Shown piece by piece: positions 52,014 through 63,477 of a stretch of DNA of 64,000 bases (position 1 is the stretch's first letter; each line of letters starts with the position of its first letter). The stretch is taken from positions 1 to 64,000 of the forward strand of contig LGRX02033488.1 of the NCBI GenBank assembly GCA_001247695.2, written 5' to 3'. This DNA comes from Cymbomonas tetramitiformis. Its lineage: Eukaryota; Chlorophyta; Pyramimonadophyceae; Pyramimonadales; Pyramimonadaceae. Made by a program: the position numbers and the translations under genes. The notes under the pieces were generated by a model. The model worked only from the letters and a program-made list of their open reading frames with translations, had not been told where the DNA came from and made no database searches.

Positions 52014-52883
52014 TTACAAACAAAATTGATCTAGAGGATGCACATAATAGTATGGAGTATGTGCCTCGAAACTATCTCGAGTGATTCGAGTAAACACATG
52101 ATCCCGATAAACGAATAACATCTCTCTTTCACCAAAGCTCCCCCCATAGGTGCGAAATCCTTTGCCACTATGATAGTATTTGCGAATAATATCTTCTCTC
52201 TCTGCTAACAATAAATAGGATGGCGTATCCCCGAAGCCATGCCGGCACGGTCCAAACACACGAAGGTATCTTCGAATATCTCTAACCCGATGCTCATCCT
52301 TAGTCCAAAGGATGAAGTCACGTCCACATCTAATGGGATAATGACTTGGGCGGTATGCCTCAGAACCAGATTGGGTGTAATGTTGTTTGTGGGTTTCCCC
52401 CACGAACATGAAAACCGGTGCATGGATGTGGCACCGTTCATATGGAAAAGGAACCGGAACACCAACATATCGTACAGGATACTTGAATTTCTTATACTCC
52501 AGCAATGCCAAAAGCTCTATTGAGAAATCAGGCAAACCAGTTATGTAGGACCTTCCATACAACTCCCACCTCAACCATGGCAAATCAAGTATATCTTCCA
52601 ATAGTGTCTTCATCGCTTCGAACGGGTTTCGACGTATGGCAGATACAACAAATATTCCGAACCTTGTGCCCCGAACTACAACCCATTCTGGGCCAAAGGG
52701 GTTGGTACTGACCGCGCTCGAATAAATCGCGAACAGGCGCTCGTCGAAATAGGCAACTCTTGCAGAGCCAGGTTCACATTGCCCCTCCGCGTTGTATTTG
52801 CAAGCGTTTACTCGGTATCGCCGGGACTCTACTGCGAAAATTAAACTATCGAGTAAGTTACTAATTTCGACACCAATATCAAA
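52014..52883 (-). CDS. Hypothetical protein, unrecognised
   Basis: An open frame of 289 codons ends at 52014. The first ATG is at 52613 (MKTLLEDILDLPWLRWELYG), but the frame stays open for 270 bases upstream, back to a TAG at 52884-52886. The TAG could itself be the end of an intron (GAAATAG). The upstream part encodes NLLDSLIFAVESRRYR and WVVVRGTRFGIFVVSAIRRN, the rest is rich in Tyr, Phe and Arg (FPYERCHIHAPVFMF, DHVFTRITRDSF). I recognise no domain. It ends 96 bp before the Helitron start codon and in the same direction, so it may be cargo or another part of that element. Confidence 0.5.
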   Translation of the reverse strand, partial: FDIGVEISNLLDSLIFAVESRRYRVNACKYNAEGQCEPGSARVAYFDERLFAIYSSAVSTNPFGPEWVVVRGTRFGIFVVSAIRRNPFEAMKTLLEDILDLPWLRWELYGRSYITGLPDFSIELLALLEYKKFKYPVRYVGVPVPFPYERCHIHAPVFMFVGETHKQHYTQSGSEAYRPSHYPIRCGRDFILWTKDEHRVRDIRRYLRVFGPCRHGFGDTPSYLLLAEREDIIRKYYHSGKGFRTYGGSFGEREMLFVYRDHVFTRITRDSFEAHTPYYYVHPLDQFCL

Positions 52884-52886
52884 CTA

Positions 52887-53319
52887 TTTCAAACAACAAT
52901 CTATTTCTGAAGATGCATATTTGTGTCAACTGGCTGTCGCTCAACCTCGCACATAGACTCCCAAAAGAGACCAGCGGTCTGGCATCGGAACAGTTCGGAT
53001 TAGTATCACACAAATATGCACTATGCAGTGTGCGAAGGCAGTGAAATGCTTATTTCAACTGAGGTAAAAAGTCAGTCTCACAAAACACACCATAACTATG
53101 CTTATGTCTATCCGCCCTAAGGAAACTCAAGAAGTATAATACATTATTAATACATTTTAATACAACTACACTACCTACCACTTCAAGATTCTATGGGCTG
53201 CCTACAACTAGAGGATTCGAGGGGCTTACTATCACTAAGACTACTATTGCACGACTCTATCGCCACCTGAAACCAACACATGCAAAGGTTTCTAGTCAGT
53301 CATATGCAAACGCACCAGA
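52887..53319. other. No recognisable feature
   Basis: AT-rich sequence between the orphan ORF and the next tandem array, with no gene or repeat that I can support. Confidence 0.4.
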
Positions 53320-53870
53320 TCATGCTAGGGATATACAGCAGCAGCACGAGTTGGGCATTCACAGCAGAGTTCCGGGCAATCAAGCAGAGTTCCGCATTCA
53401 CAGCAGCAACACGAGTTGGGCAATCACAGCAGCAACGCTTTTCCAGAAATAAAAGATGCGCACAAAAGGGCATTCACAGCAGCAACACGAGTTGGGCATT
53501 CTCAGCAGCATTGGGCGCACAGTTGGGCAGTCACAGCAGCAGCGCTTTTCCAGAAATAAAAGATGCGCACAGGGCATGCACAGAAGAACACGAGTTGGAC
53601 ATTCTCAAAAAGATTGGGCGCACAATTAAAAATACAAAGCGGGCTGCATTTCCAGAAATAAACAGATGCGCACAAGGGCATTCACAGAAGCAACACGAGT
53701 TGGGCATTCTCAGCAGCATTGGGCGCACAGTTGGGCAGTCATAGCAGCAGCGCATTTCCAGAAATAAACAGATGCGCACAAAAGGGCATTCACAGCAGCG
53801 ACACGAGTTGGGCATTCACAGCAGCAGCGCTATTCCAGAAACAAACAGATGCGAACAGTTGGGCAACAAT
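53320..53870. repeat. ~105-bp minisatellite, about five units
   Basis: The blocks CACGAGTTGGGCATTC, GGGCGCACAGTTGGGCAGTC and CCAGAAATAAAAGATGCGCA recur in order with a 103-113-bp period. Internal CAGCAG runs add length variation. ORFs on both strands are translations of the repeat. Confidence 0.85.
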
Positions 53871-54766
53871 AAAATATTCGCATGCGAAAGGTCGTATACC
53901 TGACCAAATATAAACGGTGCTACGTATAAACGGTGCTCGCGTGTGCGTTAGCTCGCAGCTGACGCACCGAAGGTGCCGACAATCGGAAATGAAAATCATA
54001 TTCAGATACATATGAGAGATCTTTCTGCTATTGAGATCGACCAGTTATGACCATATATGTTTCCAATTTTGATGTTGGCGCTGGCTCGGCTTCGCTCGTT
54101 CTTGATTGGTTCGGTGTACATATCGTATCAAATTGTTTCCATGAACAACCCTAGATTCGTTTGGCTTCTTAGCTGAGTCGGTTGTTGTTTGTTGTCTGTT
54201 TCCGAATTTCCGATGCGGGATGTACTTGAGTTCCGATTGTGAAGTCGGTTGTCCATGTTTCATTCTATTTCGGGTGGTGACGTATAACGGGGCTGACGAT
54301 TTTCATTGATCGACCTAGGCGCGTTCTGCGGTTATGGCATCGATATTTTCGATATGGATATACGCATGGTTTCGGTTCGTTTGATATACGTTGGGTTTCA
54401 GGTATACGAAAATGAAAAATAGAAAATACGCACCGACGGTGCACGAAAGTACATGCATGTAGGTGACTATATTCTACATAATTATCGGGCGTTGCGTTGT
54501 TTTTCATAATCAGGCGACGTGGCTGACTATGCCTCCCGAATGACGATTATTCAATTTATATATATATCGGATATTCCGATGTACATTCATGAACGTGTCC
54601 GTAGCGTAGAATCTGATGTTATCACACAGGTGTATAAATTGGTAATGCCACTTGTCAGCGAAGCATCCCATCTGAGGGATTTCTAATTATTGATTAAATT
54701 GTATCTTAGCACAAGTAATCACTGCTATTCATATAGATATACCCCATTCGCACAAGCACACGCTCA
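53871..54766. other. No recognisable feature
   Basis: AT-rich sequence with short ORFs only. A short CGTATAAACGGTGCT duplication is seen near 53910-53935. Confidence 0.4.
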
Positions 54767-55000
54767 CAACTCGCTTCCTGTATCGCAAATGCCACACTTG
54801 CATATCGTGATGCCATCTGCGCATTTGCTTGAATATATGTGCTTGATTGTCATGATTGACATTTTATACTCGCATGGTAGTGCCAATGGCTGAATTTAAA
54901 TGCGTATCGTCTCCATTCGCATGGCGTCTTGGCAGATATCCCGTTGGATGCATCCCAACCGACACGCAGGCTCGACAGTTGCGATACAGGAAGCGAGTTG
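54767..55000. repeat. Perfect 22-bp inverted repeat
   Basis: The 22-bp segment 54767-54788 (starting CAACTCGCTTCC) has its exact reverse complement at 54979-55000. The ~190-bp loop is AT-rich and non-coding. It may be the stem of a small foldback element; no target duplication was found. Confidence 0.7.
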
Positions 55001-55212
55001 TAGGCAGATATATTTCATAATTGCACCATGCGTGTTTGACATGCAGACGATGTAGAAAGGAGCCCGCTAGATCTCATCGCGACATGTGAGCACGCCGTCT
55101 GCAAATATAAATGTCTATTGCGTGTTTTTATAATTGTAGCATGCATGCGCGTCCACACAATGCATATACTGAATACTCAGAATAAATGTCTGCATGAATT
55201 GCCACTGCGTTT

Positions 55213-55545
55213 ATGCATCATCGATCATCGCAAATATCAGCGCAACGACGCTTCAGGTGCAGGCGCATCCGCAGGCGCATCCGCAGGCGCAGGCGCATAA
55301 TACCAGGTACATACCCAAATAATTCCCTTGAAGATCTGAAGCAAATGGCTTTTGAACTGAGATCCGCACAAAACGACGCTTCAGGTGCAGGCACATCCGC
55401 AGGCGCAGGCGCATCCGCAAGCGTGTCTGCAAGCATTCACGATATCGGTCGTTTCATACATGTCACCCATCAGCAACTAGATTTCTCAGATATGGTTCTT
55501 AGTGAAGCAGAGATGAATGCACTCAATTCAGTAGACAATTCCTGA
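55213..55545 (+). CDS. Possible small protein with Ala/Gly/Ser repeat tracts
   Basis: A 110-codon frame contains two tracts derived from GCAGGCGCATCC repeats (55258-55300 and 55388-55420). They flank NNSLEDLKQMAFELRSAQND and end in HQQLDFSDMVLSEAEMNALN. A GGCGCATCCGCA repeat could drive the ORF, but the non-repeat parts look peptide-like. No family is recognised and no upstream exon is evident, so this is a weak call. Confidence 0.3.
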   Translation: MHHRSSQISAQRRFRCRRIRRRIRRRRRIIPGTYPNNSLEDLKQMAFELRSAQNDASGAGTSAGAGASASVSASIHDIGRFIHVTHQQLDFSDMVLSEAEMNALNSVDNS

Positions 55546-56150
55546 TCTACATACGCATGTATAGAATAATTGTGTGAACGCATATTATAATTTTTATAGC
55601 GTCTGGCACGCGTGTGCGAGCATATATGATTATGCATATGTTGTACATATCATGCATGTCTGCATGCATGCATCTCGCAACTATTACGTGATTATATTAT
55701 CATTTCTCAATCTCTGTAATTTTTACCTACGATATACGTTCCTCCTACGTTATACGATTATTTTTATTTTTATTACTACTATTATTATTATTAATATTAT
55801 TATTATTATTATTATTATTATAATATATATATATATATATATATTGTTGCAGCACTGGTTAAATGCACCTATGCGGGACATATTAGCACGATCGAGTATC
55901 TATCGACCATATTTGCTCCCGGCATACATTTGGCATCCAAACGATAGTTCGAGGAAACGTCACAATGAGCGTGCGACCTTCCTCTAAGCGCGCTGAAATA
56001 CGATTGTTTACGCGTTGGGAGCCATAGCGATCGCGATATTTCTTGCATTTTTATGCACGTCATCCCTTGCTCGCTGGACTTAGTGGCTAGCGAAATATCA
56101 TATGGGCGATATTCTCTCCGAGTTGTGTTCGCTGGACGGCGGGGTGGGCG
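55546..56150. repeat. AT-rich region with a (TTA)n-(AT)n microsatellite
   Basis: From about 55765 to 55852 the sequence is an ATT/ATA run followed by a 26-base AT alternation. The rest of the interval has no supported gene. Confidence 0.85.
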
Positions 56151-57110
56151 ATGGCGGGTGCTGGACTTACTGCATGCATCTTGCCGAACTTAGATGCGTC
56201 CGCCGATCGTCAATCCTTGCGACAGACGTGTCGTAGCATGCGTACGGCACTCGCCGACTCAGCTAAAATACCAATACAAATCAGCAGTGTACTCATAAGC
56301 GTGTCCCTCACAAAATGGGCGTTCAAGGCAATCGAATGTTCGAATGACCTGCAGGCATATCGCGTCTTGAGAAAAACGGCGTGTAATGTGCGGCGAGAGG
56401 TGGGCATCTGGAGGTGCTGCAGTGGGCGCGCGAGCATGGCTGCCCGTGGGACGCCAGCACATGTCATGGTGCGGCGGGAGGTGGGCATCTGGAGGTGCTG
56501 CAGTGGGCGCGCGAGCATGGCTGCCCGCGGGACGCCCGCACATGTGCGTTTGCGGCGGGAGGTGGGCATCTGGAGGTGCTGCAGTGGGCGCGCGAGCATG
56601 GCTGCCCGTGGGACGCCAGCACATGTCATGGTGCGGCGGGAGGTGGGCATCTGGAGGTGCTGCAGTGGGCGCGCGAGCATGGCTGCCCGCGGGACGCCCG
56701 CACATGTGAGTAGGCGGCGGAAGGTGGGCATCTGGAGGTGCTGCAGTGGGCGCGCGAGCATGCATGGCTGCCCGTGACACGCCCGCACATGTCAATATGC
56801 GGCGGGAGGTGGGCATCTGGAGGTGCTGCAGTGGGCGCGCGAGCATGGCTGCGGACGCCGATACGCATGTCGCGGTGCAGCGGAAGGTGGGCATCTGGAG
56901 GTGCTGCAGTGGGCGCGCGAGCATGGCTGCCTGTGGCCGGGACCGCGACGATACATGTAGCAGTGCGGCGCTGGGTGGACATCTGGAGGTGCCGCAGTAG
57001 CCGCGCGAGCATGGCTACCAGTGAGACGCCTGCGTATACATGTCACAGTGCGGCGTAAGGTGGGCATTTGGAGGTGCTGCAGTGGGCGCGCGAGCACAGC
57101 TGCGGCATGC
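56151..57110 (+). pseudogene. F-box-like / ankyrin-repeat protein gene, decayed
   Basis: From the ATG at 56151 the N terminus has an F-box-like helix pair (ILPNLDASADRQSLRQTCRS). Near 56395 the frame must shift by one base to enter the ankyrin frame (GGHLEVLQWAREHGCPWDAS, then TCHGAAG). Nine repeats start at 56402, 56483, 56564, 56645, 56726, 56811, 56889, 56977 and 57062. The first five keep an exact 81-bp (27-residue) period. A TAG interrupts after the fourth repeat, and later repeats shift frame through small duplications (a doubled GCAT near 56760). Ankyrin proteins of this kind mediate protein binding, and with an F-box they would act as ubiquitin-ligase adaptors. This copy cannot make a full protein as it stands. 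Confidence 0.75.
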
Positions 57111-59909
57111 CATGGCATGCGATGACACACGACTGGGCCTAACCTGCTAATCTGGGTCTAACCCCTGGGCAAAGCAACCGCCAAGTAACCGCCGGAAGAG
57201 CCCCTGGTTTGGGCCAGCCACCGCCACACCTTTATAAAAATATCGTGGACGGAACCGAGACACCCTGGAAAAGGGGTTGTGAACAGATGGGGCAAGTAGT
57301 AGGCGTAGAGAGTTTAAAAATGTCCGAGGAGCGAACGGTTAGGGAAACAAGTGAGTGAATAATTATGATAATCTGATGGCAGCGTTTCACCAATCGATCG
57401 ACACCAAAATCCAGCGAAAACTTGCCTTAAACAGTCACTACTGTACTCTTTTGACCTGAAACTTACCCAAACGAAAGTTAACACCATCATCTGTAACAAA
57501 TATAGCCGAAAGAATATGGACACCGACATGGCAAGCGCGCTGAACGAACAGCCTCAACCGCCCACCCTTCGTGCGTTTCTAGCCTATTTACACAGAAGCA
57601 TTCATATCGAGCATTTTGTAATGTACAATATAGTAAGTACCAAGACGAAATAACAATCTTAGCAAGGTGGAAAGGCAAAATTTATTACAAGGTGTTTTGG
57701 CAAGGTCATGGACAGCCGTCACTGCAGCTGTATCAAGAAATTCCTGCCGGATGGCGTATATGTATATATGGATATATATATGTGGAATGTATATATGCGT
57801 TGGCGCGAAAACGTTGGCATGTATATTGGGGGATTTCGAAATATTTTTGTAGTTTATTGACACACCAGCTCAACATATTGTTATTATTTGTTGATAGGGA
57901 ACGAGTGCATATCGAAAACTTATCAATACCTGGAAAAAAATCGATGCCATACCTTGCACGCCACACACAAACCTGAAATTTGGCCTGGGGTTCCGCGACC
58001 AATGCTCAACCCAGTTCGATTCCACGACCGCCATCATCTCACTCTAGTTCATATATATGTTGTAGCAACAACTCGCACCACCTAAAACTCGCACATCGGA
58101 AATTCCATACTGTACAGTTTGTATAAACGTAACCTTTTATACATTTGCATTTATACTCGACGTTAGCGACACACCGTCGCCAGCCAAAACTGAATCATGA
58201 GATCCTAGAGATCGTAGAGAAAGAGATCTTGATCTAGATACTCGCTGCGAGTCTGTGACTGTGTCACTTGGACTACTACTGTCTGTCACAGAGCACCCCT
58301 CAGCCCTCACTACAGTTCAACAGTAGAGCCCTGACGCTGAGACTGTGGGACACTGTAGAAGTCTATCCGAGCATATCGAACGTCACAGAATACTAATCGA
58401 CCGTGCGCGCCCCACCTCACCAACGCAAGTCACCATACCATGCCATCGTATGGATACCATCCGATCACATGTTATAAACCGTAAATAGAACTATATAGAG
58501 GGCAGAACGGCAGGTCGATAGAATAATGAGAATCGAGATTCGAGAATGACGATTGAGAAAATGAAAGGGCGAGCAGCGAAAGCGAAGGAGCTGAACAGTC
58601 CTTCGCTTCCCATTTTTCACGAGGCCAAACGAAAGACTGTAAACTCTGACCTCTCGACAAACATTCACTCTCTCCAGAACGTTTCTCAGCGATGCAGCAG
58701 CTTGCCCGGTGCATTTTTTTGTTTGTGCTGCGGATAACTGACTCTTGTTTTGAAATTGAAATGCACTGAGCTAATAAGTTTCCGAACTGTGATACCCAGC
58801 TTTCTGTGCAAGTGGGAATTGCCGTTTGACATCTTGCCCCACTTTTTGTTATTCAGCGTTTGTTTTTAAGGCTTTCTTTTCTGAGCATTTCTTGGTTCTG
58901 CATTGAAACGCAAAGGCCGGGAATTTGCAGATTGGACTACGTACGCATGATACGTAGATATTACGTAACTCGTCCTTGACTTCGTTGGTGCGCTCTGCAG
59001 GACAATGCCTTTGCTGCTGTACATTGGCTGTCGGCGTTTGGCTTGGCAACGATGCCCCCGTTTACTGGCCTATGATGGTAGCCATTTTATCAATCGCCAC
59101 TTTTGAACTTTATCCGGTTGCTATTTCATTCATTGGCCATCATAGCTTCAACCTCTAATTTCTTTGGGCCGTTGTAACACTGCCATTTTTAAAGAGGCAG
59201 GGCGTGCGTTCGCCAGCGGCGCGCTTCGGGATTAAACCCGACCCTGCCGTCGCAAGGTGCGTGCATACTGCTCTCTGTCTTTTGTGCGATCGATATTTCT
59301 CCCGAGGGGAATTCCTATAGCCAAATCTACAAATTGACTGTGTGTGCCTTTCTTGCTAATGCCAGCGCAGGTGACCCGCGGTCGACACATTAAAGAGCGT
59401 AAGCACGACGTCCGTGTAAGCCCGTGGCCTCAGTATGTTTTAACCCAAGGTGCGGGTTTTGACCCTTTATCTAATGCATAAACGGCTTTCATCTCCTTGC
59501 GTACAGGTGTGGTTCATGAGTGCGATATCTGTGACGGTTTGTTCACACTCTGCTAGGATCGGCATAGTGTGAAATCGGCACAACTATTAGTTCCCCTATG
59601 CGTATTTCCTATGTGCATGAGTTTAATTGCATCAGGCTTGTCGTTTTTGGACGTTCAGTTTCGTTTCCTGTTGAGATGACATAGTGAGCCAACGGCTGTG
59701 CAGTTTAGGTACGGGCTGCTGGTGTGTAGATGCCGGGGCAGAATGGCCGACATTGTTATGGCTTGTGAAGTGCCGATATGTGCAGGAGGCGGGGACAGGG
59801 CAGCGGTGTCCAACGTGGATCTTGCCAGATTCTGCGAAGGGAATTTCCAGGTGTGATCCTTAATTTTAAGCTGAGAGCATCAAGCATATCGTTAGTGGCC
59901 ACTGCCCGA
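57111..59909. other. No recognisable gene
   Basis: A 2.8-kb stretch with only short ORFs (up to 94 codons) lacking recognisable domains. A hairpin-prone GGCAGGG...CCCTGCC segment lies at about 59192-59248, with an internal CGGGATTAAACCCG. No tRNA or rRNA gene is recognised. Confidence 0.45.
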
Positions 59910-59961
59910 CGGTCCTTGTCATAGGACCGGAAATCGCGTCCGGTCCTATCACAAGGACCGG
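59910..59961. repeat. Nested palindrome CCGGTCCT...AGGACCGG
   Basis: Two arms, 59910-59930 and 59940-59961, are inverted copies with one mismatch, separated by nine bases. Each arm is itself close to palindromic (CGGTCCTTGT-CATAGGACCG), so the sequence can form several alternative hairpins. Confidence 0.75.
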
Positions 59962-60314
59962 AGCTTCGGGATTTTTTTTTGGGCGTTCTCTTGACGGTCG
60001 GAGACCCTATCTTCCGTATCGTAGTACCCTTAGGACATACATATATATATATCGATTTGGTAACCAGCGGCATCGATCGATTCCGTGTCTTATTATAAAC
60101 GCGTCATCGATTGATACTCACAAGCATAAATCGTTATCGATCGCGATGTTCTTGGCTTCAACACCCGCCCCATCGTTCGATCGAACATTCATAATTGGCA
60201 CATATCGATGTCATAATTTGCATATGGATCCACCAGTTTGATAAATTTCCGTTCGGACATCATTGATCCCGTGAATGCAGACACCAAAACTGCCATTGCA
60301 TCAAAGCGGAAGGT
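59962..60314. other. No recognisable feature
   Basis: AT-rich sequence with several ATCGAT-containing words. Nothing else is supported. Confidence 0.4.
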
Positions 60315-60464
60315 ATATATTCTTTACCAACGTTAAAAAATTTGTACTTCAGTTAATGTGATTAAAATCACAAGGGGATGTGCCTGCAGCAGCGCAACAA
60401 AGTTGGGGCGCGCAAGCGATAACTTGCATTTGCATACTTAATAACTAACAAACGGCACTGTTTC
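60315..60464 (-). repeat. Dispersed ~150-bp repeat, copy 2 (inverted relative to 1704-1852)
   Basis: Read on the minus strand this matches 1704-1852, including GCCCCAACTTTGTTGCGCT and TGATTTTAATCACATTA. Neither copy has coding sequence. Boundaries are set by where similarity fades. Confidence 0.8.
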
Positions 60465-63052
60465 CCCTCGACAGCGGTTCGTTCACACCCTTTAACAGCG
60501 TCCGGTCAGAGTTGACGAGTCCGTGAGAGGCTACTTCGATTTACTTGTGGATGTCGGATTCCGACTCCCACCATCACTTGTACAGAGTGTCATAACTCTT
60601 CGTGCACGGTATGTATTACGCAATGTCGTAATCACTATTCCCCCAAAATCAATGAACGATTTTATTCCCGAATCTCGTTTTTTTATTCCCCCGGAAATAC
60701 CATGCCGGCATATAGGTCTTGTGGCCTTCACATCGAGGAAATAGTGCCTTGGTTTATTCATCCACGCCATGCATGATATGTCGCTCAGCACTCCTCATAT
60801 GGATCTATTCGTGATGTCATGCTCATGGGGCATGTCCACAATTGCCCCTTGACGACAACTGTTCAGCAAACGTTCTTATCATGAACCACGCATATATGGG
60901 GGCGGTCACGTAGACGAATGTGAGAGGTTGTGAAGTATCATTGCACCCCCCTAGTTTCAAAATGTACGATGAGCGAAATCGTAGCAACGGGATGCATGGA
61001 ACTCGAGTTATCAACGAAAACGCGAACACCCATACATCTGTAACGACATGAGCAGTACGATGAGCAGTACATTATGGCAATTCGGCAGTTAGGTGTCAAG
61101 CCCATCATTCAGCAGGAGGCCACCAACGCCAAGCAAAATGCGGTGAGGCTTGGTGGCATCGATCTCTGGACACTCCTTACTACTCATACCGTATCTGAGA
61201 GAATGCCCAGAAAGGTACAGCGGAGAGTGTGACACCTTGCTCGCGAAACAGTGATTATTCCTAGAGTTAGATTGTGCGTTGCACAATTGCTCATTGACTA
61301 GCCTGCCTGTATCTAGAATAGGCAACCTAGTTGAACTCCCGGTTGGGAACATGTTTTCGACCTTGCTCCATTAGCCGCGGGGGCTCTTGCATCCACCGTC
61401 TTTGCTAGGTGCATGTTAAGCTAGGCACATTTTTGACCCGCTGCAGCAGGTCCCATCCGTCATGCAGCCTCCCCTTATGAGGCATGGCTACAGATAGGAT
61501 GCTGCTAGATTAGGCAATAGCCGGCTAGTAGAGCAGTGGATAAACACTCTAGTGCATTGGACTTGGTGATAGCAGATAGGAGACCCGTAAATCGGCAGGC
61601 CTGACCGCCGTGCACCTAATAATATAACGCCTCCACTAGGAGGAGTCACATAGTTTCTTTTCAGTGGAGAGGGGATTGCGGTTAAGGCAAAGAACGCTGC
61701 GTACGGTGCCCCGTCCACGCCGGAGAATCAGAAGCGGGTGACCCAGGACAACGTTGCCAAAGCTTCTGAGAAACAGGGGGTGCGGTGTGGAAACATAACC
61801 AGCCCAACCAGGGACGTGGGAAGCGACATAGATATACAAAGGTGGCATAAAACTATTCGTCTTTCCTATACTCGTCCCAAAGCTGGACAGGATAAGGTGA
61901 TGGGGCGTGACTCCGAACTTCGTCAATCTGGGTCTGCACAACCCTTTGCTGTGAAACTGATAAGCTCACGCAGAAATGGGAGAATGACGGATCAGGTGGT
62001 AGCTACGCACTTCATAACAAACTTACAAAAGCAATACTCCCCATCCTTAACCCACGCCCCTCTCACCCAAACCCTCAGATGTATTTTTCTAGATTCGATA
62101 CACTTGCATACTGTTGTATGTATTTCTTCGATGACAAAATTCAGGTCTCTTTTAGTCTTTTCCTTGAGCAACAACCATTACTATTGGGCACTTTCGATCG
62201 GGCTCAAATTCTGCAACAGTCCGCAAGACATGGTAAAAGATAGAAACTGTTCAGGATTTATGAACATCCAAATATCGTTGTGTGCCTTGTCATAAATAAT
62301 GGATTACATTCATTTAATAAAATACATCTATACTCAAAAGTAGAGTTTCCCAAATCACAAATAAGGGTAAATGGCATTAATAATGGTGTTCGTCAACCCA
62401 CGACCCACCGGGTACAACCTCTTTTAGCGCCGTGCATGAACAAGCTCAGAGATTTCATCCTGCTAGCATGTTTCCATCTATAATATAAAGCACGCGCAAT
62501 TGAGGTATTCTGGCAGTAAACGTAAACTATGGGAATACTGCAGCAGCACAAATAAAGAAATCCAATGGCACAAAGGGCAGCATCGCTAGCTACGACAATT
62601 TCACATCCCGCCAACATTTAGTTCCGTATTGCATTTCAATTTGAAAGTTGGATATACCACCAGAAGTTCGGATTTCTGTGCTGTCAGATCTTGCCCTCCT
62701 GTGCTGTCACAGCTTGCTCTCCTTCTGTAGCTGCAAGACACGCTGCGTGCGAAACAAGTGAAATCTCAGGTGGGCGCAGTGGACACCAAATCAGCACAAG
62801 GCAGGAGCTCCCTAATCACCCATTCTCCATGAGAGACAAGCGAGGGCTCCAAAGTGATCTCACGTCAAGCTGCATTCACATGTCGCGACAGCAAGTGTGC
62901 GGGTGAGGAGGGACGCACGATAGAGCACGCTTTTCAAGGTTCCACTACCAATGACCACATCCGAATTCCGCATGTCTCGGAGATTAGGATCCGAACAATC
63001 TTTCGCCTCTTTAAGGATCTCACGGCGCATCTGTATACCAATCAGCGAATGA
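60465..63052. other. No recognisable gene
   Basis: Short ORFs only, the largest 185 codons at 61738-62295, with no recognisable domain or convincing codon pattern. Nothing identifies a mobile element until the LINE fragment begins. Confidence 0.45.
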
Positions 63053-63475
63053 GTCAGCAGCATCTCTACGAAGTGCTCCTTAAAGTCAGCAGTGCTTGGT
63101 AAATTCAGGTACGGCCTCCACCTCGGAATATATACCCATGGTGAGATTCAGAAAATTGAAAACCAGTTGGGAGCAGCACTGAAACGGATTGACGGACTCC
63201 CGGCAAACGGCACCCCAAATGAACTCGCCACAGAAGAAAAGGAGGAGTATGGACTGGGGCTACAGTCCCTACAAGCAATATATGCACAAGAGGTCTATTC
63301 GGGGCTGGCGGAAGCGATTCAAAGCGAAGAGGACAAAGGGGTGCAGATGGGATATGGCAAAAGAGAAAGAAACCTGCAAACCAGGCAAAGAATGTCGCAA
63401 GTCAGCAGGTCCACGGCAGGGCTGCTGGAAGACACTTCCAGCAAAGAGGCCACAGCGAAAACAGGGACAAGCTAA
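63053..63475 (+). pseudogene. LINE-type reverse transcriptase, C-terminal fragment
   Basis: The frame is open from 63053. It encodes KFRYGLHLGIYTHGEIQKIE, LGAALKRIDGLPANGTPNEL and EYGLGLQSLQAIYAQEV, ending at 63475. The order (helix, Arg/Lys-x-x-x-GLP-x-x-TP-x-E, then GLGL-x-SL) is the typical region after the RT catalytic core in non-LTR retrotransposons. The palm and endonuclease domains are not upstream, so the element is 5'-truncated, as LINE copies usually are. The following frame at 63478 may continue it after a lesion. Confidence 0.65.
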
Positions 63476-63477
63476 AA

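Noticed and set aside
55740..55855. Possible CRISPR-like or structured RNA repeats in the TTA/AT tract
   Set aside because: It is a simple microsatellite without spacers; CRISPR arrays are not expected in a eukaryotic nucleus.
61520..61600. tRNA-like segment with an A-box-like TAGTAGAGCAGTGG
   Set aside because: No matching B box, acceptor stem or anticodon arm could be built, so neither a tRNA nor a tRNA-derived SINE is supported.
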